Below are positions 1 through 5,166 of a stretch of DNA of 7,437 nt, piece after piece. The stretch comes from Tannerella sp. (GTDB lineage: Bacteria; Bacteroidota; Bacteroidia; Bacteroidales; Tannerellaceae): positions 1 to 7,437 of the forward strand of contig JAITPH010000280.1 of assembly GCA_031289515.1 (NCBI GenBank), in the 5' to 3' direction. Every line of letters starts with the position of its first letter. The stretch's first letter is position 1. Below the pieces are notes generated by a model. It worked only from the letters and a program-made list of their open reading frames with translations. It was not told the origin of the DNA and ran no database searches. The translations under genes and the position numbers were made by a program.

Positions 1-12
1 TATGTCGAGGCT

Positions 13-63
13 AAAAGCAAGGCTCCAGCCTTGCCGAATTTGCAAAGCGGGAGCTTTGCTTTT
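13..63. terminator. Probable bidirectional rho-independent terminator made of nested hairpins
   Basis: Positions 13-26 pair with 50-63 (13 of 14 pairs, the exception being a G-U wobble on one strand). Positions 28-34 pair largely with 42-48 around a 7-nt loop at 35-41. This gives one long stem flanked by AAAA (13-16) and TTTT (60-63), the layout of a terminator working in both directions. Two shorter hairpins compete with it: GCAAGG/CCTTGC (17-22 with 29-34) and GCAAAGC/GCTTTGC (42-48 with 53-59). The second of these is followed directly by the T-run on the plus strand, and the first by a T-run on the minus strand. It would insulate the genes to the right from an unseen gene to the left. The pairing is read directly; the function is inferred. 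A dispersed palindromic repeat is the main alternative. Confidence 0.5.
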
Positions 64-70
64 AATACGA

Positions 71-196
71 CGAAGTCCGGAGACTCTTCGCCGAACGCGG
101 GATTGACGGATATTGCCGCAATGACGGATACCCTCCCGTCATGTCGACCGGAGCGAAGCGGAGTGGAGACATCCCGTGTGTCGCTAAACAGATGTC
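71..196. repeat. Palindrome-rich intergenic stretch, possible dispersed repeat
   Basis: This gene-free stretch is packed with short symmetric elements. CGAAG at 71-75 faces CTTCG at 86-90. TGACGGATA occurs directly at 104-112 and 122-130, with the palindrome ATTGCCGCAAT (112-122) bridging them. ATGACGG (121-127) faces CCGTCAT (136-142). ATGTC (141-145) faces GACAT (168-172), and GACATC (168-173) faces GATGTC (191-196), so two folds compete. The purine-rich segment at 150-169 (GAGCGAAG, then GGAGTGGAGAC) resembles the multi-copy intergenic palindromes seen in many bacterial genomes. No long open frame with protein-like composition overlaps it. Copy number cannot be judged from this window, so calling it dispersed is inference. 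Confidence 0.4.
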
Positions 197-344
197 CCGA
201 CGCCATCGCCAAAGATAAAAACAAACGGCAATACAGCCAACCCGCCCGATAAAATCAGCGCGTCAGGCTGCATCTCCCGAAAAAAAAGAAGCGGAGGAAA
301 TGCAATTTTAAATGCCTTTTTATTCCCCGAACGAAAAAAATCCG

Positions 345-352
345 TACATTTG
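345..352 (+). promoter_or_regulatory. Bacteroidetes-type -7 promoter box (TACATTTG)
   Basis: TACATTTG matches the Bacteroidetes -7 consensus TAnnTTTG at every defined base. It lies 18 nt before the ATG at 371, so transcription would begin close to the start codon and leave a very short leader. The upstream -33 element is weak: only a T-run at 317-321, roughly the right distance away, and no clean TTTG. There is no other candidate in the 13-nt gap before atpD, so this box may serve both the Fic-like gene and the ATP synthase operon. Six defined bases can match by chance; the position is the main support. Confidence 0.45.
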
Positions 353-370
353 CGGCATATCAACGATTGT

Positions 371-1477
371 ATGAAGAAAGCGTATATTTGGGAACTTGGA
401 GGATGGCCGTACCTGACTTGGGACAGCAGGGAACTCTCGCCCCTGCTCGGAGAAGTCAGAAACAGACAGGGTCTGCTGGCCGGTCGGACGGGACAGCTGG
501 ACGACGGTCTGAAGAAGAAGGCGCTGCTCGACAGCGTCGTGGCCGACATCATGGCTTCGGCACGCATCGAAGGCAAAACGCTCAATGAGGGACAGGTCAT
601 CATTACGGCCGGCATAAGCCTGTCGAGGAAGAAATTTCACCTCGCGGACACGGACGATGCCGACGTCGGAGCAACGACGGTCTACATTGACACGCTCTAC
701 AATTACGCGGCCGACGTTACCGCGGAACGCCTCTTCCGGTGGAAATGCGCCCTCGAAGGCAAACCGTTCAGCGACCGCGCATCCGCCGAACGCTACAAAA
801 CCGAAAATCTCCTCCCGTCGCCGCCTGCAATACCCGCCGAAAGGAAAATCGAGTATCTCAAAGCGCCCGTTCCGCCCGATACGGCAGCCGAAACGGAATC
901 TTTCCTCAAATGGCTCAATACCGCACATCCGACCGACCCGGTGATAAAAGCCGGAGTAGCCTGCCTGCGCTTCCTGCTCATACGCCCCTTCGACGACGAC
1001 AACGGCCGCATGGCGCGCACCCTCTCCAACATTTTCCTCGCAAGAGCGGACAACATCGGCGAACGGTATTACAGCATCTCCGCAGGAATGGAAAAAAACC
1101 GCCGCCGGTACAACGATATCCTCTCCGCCACGCTTACAGGCAGCCTCGACATCACGGAATGGCTGCGGCAGTTCCTCCATTTCATCGAAAGCGCCCTGAC
1201 GAAAGCGGAAGACGACCTGACTTTCGCGACCGGCAAACTGCGCTTCCTCGAAAAGTGCAAAACGGCGACGCTGAACGAACGGCAACTCAAAATGATGAAC
1301 CGACTGTGGGACGAACGCGACCTGAGGCTCTCGTCCACGACGTGGGCCGCCGACAACGACTGCTCGTCCGACACCGCTCTGAGAGACATTCAAGACCTCG
1401 TAACAAAAAAAATACTCCGCAAGGAAAACGCGGGAGGACGAAGCACGGCCTACCGACTTAACAGGGATTTACAGTAA
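371..1477 (+). CDS. Fic-family protein (DUF4172-Fic-winged helix) with degenerate active site
   Basis: Fic proteins usually transfer AMP or another nucleotide-derived group from a nucleotide to a protein target, using the histidine of HxFx(D/E)GNGRxxR. This 368-residue protein has the usual length and layout: a DUF4172-like N-terminus (about 1-85, opening MKKAYIWELGGWPYLTWD), a Fic core (about 115-250) and a C-terminal winged helix (about 300-365, with TALRDIQDLV and GGRSTAYRL). An inhibitory-helix motif of the (S/T)xxxE(G/N) type is present as SARIEG (63-68). The active-site motif reads RPFDDDNGRMAR (205-216): Arg205 replaces the catalytic His and Asp210 replaces the first Gly, while Phe207, Asn211, Gly212, Arg213 and Arg216 remain. 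Upstream of it, ACLRF (198-201 plus F) stands where relatives commonly have AHLWF. The frame is intact, so this looks like a maintained non-AMPylating pseudoenzyme or one with altered chemistry. ATG 371 is preferred to TTG 350, which lies inside the promoter box. Its stop is 13 nt before atpD. Confidence 0.88.
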   Translation: MKKAYIWELGGWPYLTWDSRELSPLLGEVRNRQGLLAGRTGQLDDGLKKKALLDSVVADIMASARIEGKTLNEGQVIITAGISLSRKKFHLADTDDADVGATTVYIDTLYNYAADVTAERLFRWKCALEGKPFSDRASAERYKTENLLPSPPAIPAERKIEYLKAPVPPDTAAETESFLKWLNTAHPTDPVIKAGVACLRFLLIRPFDDDNGRMARTLSNIFLARADNIGERYYSISAGMEKNRRRYNDILSATLTGSLDITEWLRQFLHFIESALTKAEDDLTFATGKLRFLEKCKTATLNERQLKMMNRLWDERDLRLSSTTWAADNDCSSDTALRDIQDLVTKKILRKENAGGRSTAYRLNRDLQ

Positions 1478-1490
1478 ATAAACGACAATT

Positions 1491-3011
1491 ATGGACAAGG
1501 AAATAAAAGGATACATATCGCAGATAATAGGGCCGGTGATAGACATCAGTTTCGATGCGAACGACAACGGCGACAACAGGACAGCCCTGCCCTCGATTCA
1601 CGACGCCGTGAAAATACGCCGCACGGACGGACGCACGCTCGTCGCGGAAATACAGCAGCACATCGGCGAATACTGCGTCCGCGCCGTGGCAATGGATTCG
1701 ACCGACGGACTGCGACGCGGCATGGAAGCCGTCTCGGACTACATGCCGATAAGCATGCCGATCGGCGAGCAGACGAAGGGACGCCTCCTCAACGTGATTG
1801 GCGAGACAATCGACGGAATGCGTCCCCTGACCGCAACCCGGACGCTGCCTATCCACCGCGACGCCCCGAAATTTGAAGACCTCTCCACGAAACAGGAAAT
1901 TCTCTTCACCGGCATCAAGGTCATAGACCTGCTCGAACCGTACCTGAAAGGCGGCAAGATAGGACTGTTCGGAGGAGCGGGCGTCGGCAAGACGGTACTC
2001 ATAAAGGAACTTATCAACAACATAGCCCGGAATCACAACGGCTTCTCGGTATTCGCAGGCGTCGGCGAACGTACCCGCGAAGGCAACGACCTGCTCCGCG
2101 AAATGATAGAATCGGGCGTCAAACGCTACGGAAAAGCGTTTGAAGATGCGATGGCAGAGGGACGGTGGGACCTCTCGAAGATAGACTACGAGGAGCTGAA
2201 GAAATCGCAGGCGACGCTCGTCTTCGGACAGATGAACGAGCCGCCCGGCGCACGCGCTTCGGTAGCGCTTTCGGGACTGACAATGGCCGAATCGTTCCGC
2301 GACGACGAGGGAGGCTCGAAAGACATCCTTTTCTTTATCGACAACATATTCCGCTTCACGCAGGCGGGCAGCGAAGTCTCGGCGCTGCTTGGACGGATGC
2401 CGTCGGCCGTAGGCTACCAGCCGACCCTCGCTACCGAAATGGGAAACCTCCAGGAACGCATCACGTCTACGAAAAACGGCTCGATAACCTCCGTGCAGGC
2501 TGTCTACGTCCCGGCCGACGACCTTACAGACCCCGCTCCCGCGACAACGTTCTCCTTCCTCGACGCCACGACCGTCCTGAGCCGCAAGATAACCGAGCTG
2601 GGCATCTATCCGGCCGTAGACCCGCTCGAATCGACCTCGCGAATACTTGACCCGAACATAGTGGGCGCCGACCACTACGACACGGCGCAGCGAATAAAAC
2701 AGATTCTCCAGCGCAACAGGGAGCTGCAGGACATAATATCCATACTCGGCATGGAAGAGCTTTCGGACGAAGACCGTTTGACGGTAAACCGCGCCCGGCG
2801 GGTGCAGCGTTTCCTCTCGCAGCCGTTCTTCGTGGCGGAGCAGTTTACCGGCGTTCCGGGCGTAATGGTGCCGATCGAGGACACGATAAAGGGATTCCGC
2901 ATGATTCTCGACGGCGAGGTAGACCGGCTGCCAGAACAGGCTTTCCTGAACGTGGGCACAATCGAAGACGCCATCGAAAAAGCCGACATGATAACAAACC
3001 AAATGAAATAA
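1491..3011 (+). CDS. atpD: F1Fo ATP synthase subunit beta (catalytic)
   Basis: This is the catalytic subunit of the F1 head, which makes ATP from ADP and phosphate at the cytoplasmic face of the inner membrane. The 506 residues show the full set of signatures: Walker A GGAGVGKT (161-168), GERTREGNDL (192-201) with catalytic Glu193, Walker B ILFFID (279-284), ALSGLTMAE (259-267), and EELSDED (422-428), the counterpart of the DELSEED lever. GIYPAVDPLES (371-381) carries the adenine-pocket tyrosine. Compared with E. coli beta, about 27 extra residues lie between 211 and 240 (through EGRWDLSKIDYEELKKSQ), an insert I associate with Bacteroidetes beta subunits. The gene starts 13 nt after the Fic-like stop with no Shine-Dalgarno sequence, and atpC follows after 4 nt. 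It opens the operon, as is usual in this phylum. Confidence 0.98.
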   Translation: MDKEIKGYISQIIGPVIDISFDANDNGDNRTALPSIHDAVKIRRTDGRTLVAEIQQHIGEYCVRAVAMDSTDGLRRGMEAVSDYMPISMPIGEQTKGRLLNVIGETIDGMRPLTATRTLPIHRDAPKFEDLSTKQEILFTGIKVIDLLEPYLKGGKIGLFGGAGVGKTVLIKELINNIARNHNGFSVFAGVGERTREGNDLLREMIESGVKRYGKAFEDAMAEGRWDLSKIDYEELKKSQATLVFGQMNEPPGARASVALSGLTMAESFRDDEGGSKDILFFIDNIFRFTQAGSEVSALLGRMPSAVGYQPTLATEMGNLQERITSTKNGSITSVQAVYVPADDLTDPAPATTFSFLDATTVLSRKITELGIYPAVDPLESTSRILDPNIVGADHYDTAQRIKQILQRNRELQDIISILGMEELSDEDRLTVNRARRVQRFLSQPFFVAEQFTGVPGVMVPIEDTIKGFRMILDGEVDRLPEQAFLNVGTIEDAIEKADMITNQMK

Positions 3012-3015
3012 GACC

Positions 3016-3366
3016 ATGCTGCGAATCAAAATACTCTCTCCGACAGGTCTTGTGTACGAGGGAAACGTGGCGCACGTCACTTTCCCCGGAGAAATCGGCT
3101 CCTTCTCGGTCTATCCTTCACATGCGCCGATAATATCCTCGCTTGTAACGGGTGAAATCGTTTGCTTCCCGGCGGCCGGGAGCGCCGGCGCGGGTTCAGG
3201 CGCGGGTTCCGGCGCGAGTTCATACGGAAGTCCGTCCGCGAGTTCCGCCGCGGATTTCGGGGGCGGGATAAAAATAGCTGTCGACAGCGGTTTCGCCGAA
3301 GTCCGGCAGGATGTCATAACCGTTTGCGTCGAACAAAATAACATTAATTATAATGGCAATGGATAA
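3016..3366 (+). CDS. atpC: F1Fo ATP synthase subunit epsilon, short form with low-complexity insert
   Basis: Epsilon belongs to the central stalk and couples the c-ring to gamma. This 116-residue protein shows the N-terminal beta-sandwich signatures: LSPTGLVYEGNVAHVTFPGE (7-26), GSFSVYPSHAPIISSL (28-43), and a terminal strand GFAEVRQDVITVCVE (92-106). The sequence stops there, so the C-terminal two-helix domain that lets E. coli epsilon (about 139 residues) inhibit the enzyme is absent. Between strands, residues 53-84 form an Ala/Gly/Ser-rich stretch encoded by a decaying 12-bp tandem repeat. It probably forms a flexible surface loop and accounts for nearly all the extra length over an ~85-residue core. 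The gene starts 4 nt after atpD and its end overlaps the next gene by 14 nt, which suggests coupled translation. Confidence 0.93.
   Translation: MLRIKILSPTGLVYEGNVAHVTFPGEIGSFSVYPSHAPIISSLVTGEIVCFPAAGSAGAGSGAGSGASSYGSPSASSAADFGGGIKIAVDSGFAEVRQDVITVCVEQNNINYNGNG
3187..3258 (+). repeat. 12-bp tandem repeat inside atpC (6 decaying units)
   Basis: Units start every 12 bases: GGCGCGGGTTCA (3187), GGCGCGGGTTCC (3199), GGCGCGAGTTCA (3211), TACGGAAGTCCG (3223), TCCGCGAGTTCC (3235) and GCCGCGGATTTC (3247). Units 2 and 3 each differ from unit 1 at one base, unit 5 differs from unit 2 at three, and units 4 and 6 are more diverged. In frame they encode GAGS, GAGS, GASS, YGSP, SASS and AADF. The pattern fits expansion by slippage followed by decay. 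Because the unit is a multiple of three, copy changes keep atpC in frame. Confidence 0.85.
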
Positions 3367-3775
3367 GAATTACAGGGGAGAAAAAGTGATATTGTTGTTT
3401 ATTATGGGGATTATCTTCGCCGGAATCGGGGCAACAAACCTTATCCGCTCCGTGTTTCCGGATATTTACACCGGCTATCTGTGGATTATACCTGCGTACT
3501 TTCTGCTGTCGGGCGTCGTCCTGTATATCCTGCTTTCGCACATCGTACGCGGCGGGATTCAACCGGCGCGCGCCGTCGCAAGACTGATGGTTTTCAACGC
3601 TGCACAAATGGTTGTCTCTTTCGCGCTCGTGGCTTGTTATGTCTACTTTATCGACATGCAGAGAAAGACCGTGCTTGTCTCTTTCGTCATATATTACGTC
3701 CTCTTTATGGGGCTGAAAATGTTTATCCTCCTTAACGTAAACAAGAAAAAACAGAATGAACAGGACACTGAATAA
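3353..3775 (+). CDS. Four-helix membrane protein in the atpI position
   Basis: I do not recognise a named family from motifs, so no symbol is given. The 140 residues contain four likely membrane helices, at about 12-31, 42-64, 76-100 and 106-129, and end in a lysine-rich charged tail (KKKQNEQDTE). That size, the four-helix plan and the place between atpC and atpB match the slot that AtpI (ATP synthase protein I, implicated in c-ring assembly and ion supply) fills in other operons. A role in Fo assembly is therefore a reasonable inference. The start overlaps the end of atpC by 14 nt, and ATG 3359, two codons in, is an alternative start. The last 20 nt overlap atpB. Both overlaps imply coupled translation within one operon. 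Confidence 0.8.
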   Translation: MAMDKNYRGEKVILLFIMGIIFAGIGATNLIRSVFPDIYTGYLWIIPAYFLLSGVVLYILLSHIVRGGIQPARAVARLMVFNAAQMVVSFALVACYVYFIDMQRKTVLVSFVIYYVLFMGLKMFILLNVNKKKQNEQDTE

Positions 3776-4868
3776 AATACTCCTCCTGACGGCTCTGTGG
3801 GCAATCTGTACTAATATTTTTGCAGAATGCCCGCCGTCGCCGCACGATTCGCAGCCGTCGCCGTCTTCGCCACCGTCTCCCGAAATAAACGCAAAAGAGA
3901 TTATACTCGAACATATACAGGATTCGTACTGGTGGCACATTACAAATATCGGCGAGCGCGAAATCGTAATCCACCTGCCGGTTATCGTATACTCGACGAC
4001 GCGCGGTTTTCACGTCTTTTCGTCGTCGCGCATCGAACACGCCCGCAGCTACGAAGGCTTTCGCATAGCCGAAGAGGGCGATAACGCCGGAAAGATAGTC
4101 GAAACGAACGGAAACGGCGAAGAAGTCAGACCCGTCGACCTGTCGCTGACGAAGACGGCGCTGGCGCTCGTCGTCAGTGCGCTTGTAATGCTGGCGATAT
4201 TTCTGTCGGTAGCCCGCCGGTACGGCAGACGCCCGAAATACGCCGTGCCGTCCGGTTTTGCAGGCGCGGTCGAGATGATGGTAATGAGCGTCGAGGACGA
4301 CATAATCCGCAAAAGCATCGGCAAGGATTACGCCCGCTATTCGCCATATCTGCTGACGGCTTTTTTCTTCATCTTCATAAACAATCTGATGGGACTGCTA
4401 CCTGTTTTCCCCGGCGGCGCAAACGTTACCGGAAACATTGCCGTCACGCTCGTCCTGGCTTTATGCACGATGGCGGCAATCAATCTGTTCGGAAACAGGG
4501 AATACTGGAAAGAGATTTTCTGGCCCGACGTGCCGCTGTGGATGAAGTTTCCGATACCCCTGATGCCGGTAATAGAGTTTTTCGGCGTCCTCTCGAAGCC
4601 GTTTGCACTCGCAATCCGTCTCTTCGCAAACATAACCGCCGGACATGCCGTCATACTGTCGTTCGCCTGCACGATTTTCGTCACCGTAAAGATGGGCGCG
4701 GCCGTCAATGCCGGAATGACCGTTCTCTCCGTCCTGCTTATGGTTATGATGAGTTTTCTGGAGATACTGGTCGCATATATTCAGGCTTACGTCTTTACAA
4801 TGCTTTCGTCCGTGTTCATCGGCCTTTCGCGACCCGAACACGCTCACAAACCGGATAAAATCAAATAA
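3756..4868 (+). CDS. atpB: F1Fo ATP synthase subunit a (proton channel)
   Basis: Subunit a forms the two proton half-channels beside the c-ring in the inner membrane. The essential arginine (E. coli Arg210) is Arg288 in AIRLFANITAGH (286-297). Position 297 is His where E. coli has Glu219, and Glu336 in FLEILVAYIQAY sits where E. coli has His245; this swapped pair is the arrangement of mitochondrial subunit a. Gln343 matches E. coli Gln252. The protein has 370 residues because it starts with a signal peptide (about 1-23, ending IFA), then a Pro/Ser-rich spacer (26-43) and a periplasmic domain to about 130, with the first channel-domain helix at about 132-152. Asn209-Asn210 in FINNLMGLLP mark the conserved second helix. 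The start lies 20 nt inside the preceding gene, so translation is probably coupled. Confidence 0.96.
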   Translation: MNRTLNKILLLTALWAICTNIFAECPPSPHDSQPSPSSPPSPEINAKEIILEHIQDSYWWHITNIGEREIVIHLPVIVYSTTRGFHVFSSSRIEHARSYEGFRIAEEGDNAGKIVETNGNGEEVRPVDLSLTKTALALVVSALVMLAIFLSVARRYGRRPKYAVPSGFAGAVEMMVMSVEDDIIRKSIGKDYARYSPYLLTAFFFIFINNLMGLLPVFPGGANVTGNIAVTLVLALCTMAAINLFGNREYWKEIFWPDVPLWMKFPIPLMPVIEFFGVLSKPFALAIRLFANITAGHAVILSFACTIFVTVKMGAAVNAGMTVLSVLLMVMMSFLEILVAYIQAYVFTMLSSVFIGLSRPEHAHKPDKIK

Positions 4869-4904
4869 AATTACATATTTATAAACTTAATAAATTTCAA
4901 AGTT
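4869..4904 (+). promoter_or_regulatory. AT-rich leader between atpB and atpE
   Basis: This 36-nt spacer, the longest within the operon, is almost entirely A and T, in sharp contrast to the GC-rich genes around it. It has no Shine-Dalgarno sequence. It precedes the gene whose product is needed in about ten copies per enzyme. AT-rich, unstructured leaders favour initiation in Bacteroidetes, so it may boost atpE translation. TAAATTTC at 4891-4898 misses the -7 promoter consensus at one base, which leaves a weak internal promoter possible. The role is inferred from composition and context. Confidence 0.35.
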
Positions 4905-5153
4905 ATGACACTATTAAACATTCTGCTACAGGCAACAACAGGTTTAGGCTCGCTGGCCGCCCCTATCGGCGCCGGTCTTGCGGTATTGGGAGCCGGAATA
5001 GGTATCGGTAAAATCGGCACAAGCGCGATGGAAGCCATCGGACGCCAACCCGATGCGGCAGGCGACATCCGCAATTCGATGATCATCGGAGCTGCGCTTA
5101 TCGAAGGCGCTGCCCTGTTTGCTATCTTCATCTGCCTTTTGGCTATCGACTAA
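4905..5153 (+). CDS. atpE: F1Fo ATP synthase subunit c (rotor ring)
   Basis: Subunit c assembles into the membrane rotor ring that carries protons past subunit a. The 82 residues form a helical hairpin. Helix 1 (about 15-45) contains the GxGxGxG packing motif GAGIGIG (29-35), the polar loop is GRQPDAAGDIR (46-56), and helix 2 (about 57-80) carries the ion-binding carboxylate Glu67 in LIEGAALFAI. Helix 1 has no glutamine at the ligand position, and Glu67 is followed by Gly rather than Ser or Thr, so the sodium-site signature is absent and proton coupling is expected. The leader is AT-rich (4869-4904). atpF follows after 13 nt. Length and motifs are normal for the family. Confidence 0.97.
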   Translation: MTLLNILLQATTGLGSLAAPIGAGLAVLGAGIGIGKIGTSAMEAIGRQPDAAGDIRNSMIIGAALIEGAALFAIFICLLAID

Positions 5154-5166
5154 AAACCGAACTGTT

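Noticed and set aside
184..273. Small hydrophobic minus-strand frame of 29 codons (starts MQPDALILSGG)
   Set aside because: It lies partly in the repeat-like stretch, has no separable ribosome site or promoter, and nothing in the composition distinguishes it from chance.
350..370. TTG start adding seven residues to the Fic-like protein
   Set aside because: The TTG lies within the TACATTTG promoter-like box, and relatives start at the MKKAYIW-type sequence encoded from ATG 371.
320..1393. 357-codon open frame on the minus strand opposite the Fic-like gene
   Set aside because: It shadows a recognisable Fic gene, has low-complexity Arg/Phe-rich composition and shows no motif.
371..1477. Calling the Fic-like gene a pseudogene
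   Set aside because: The frame is intact at full family length with all three domains; only active-site residues differ, so it is annotated as a CDS with a degenerate motif.
1458..3080. 540-codon open frame on the minus strand opposite atpD
   Set aside because: It is the antisense shadow of a clear atpD. Its composition is Arg/Val/His-rich with no domain, and the plus-strand gene has every family motif.
3822..3833. Lipoprotein signal at Cys25 of subunit a
   Set aside because: The residue before Cys is Glu, which does not fit a lipobox; ordinary cleavage after IFA is more plausible.
4898..4905. Minus-strand TAnnTTTG match (also one at 4627-4634)
   Set aside because: No minus-strand gene lies downstream of either; both are chance matches to a six-base consensus.
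4905..5153. Sodium-binding c subunit
   Set aside because: No glutamine stands in the helix-1 ligand position and Glu67 is followed by Gly, not Ser or Thr, so the sodium signature is missing.
5119..5166. Longer atpF starting inside atpE
   Set aside because: The added 16 residues are out-of-frame atpE sequence with no match to the family N-terminus; ATG 5167 gives the typical start.
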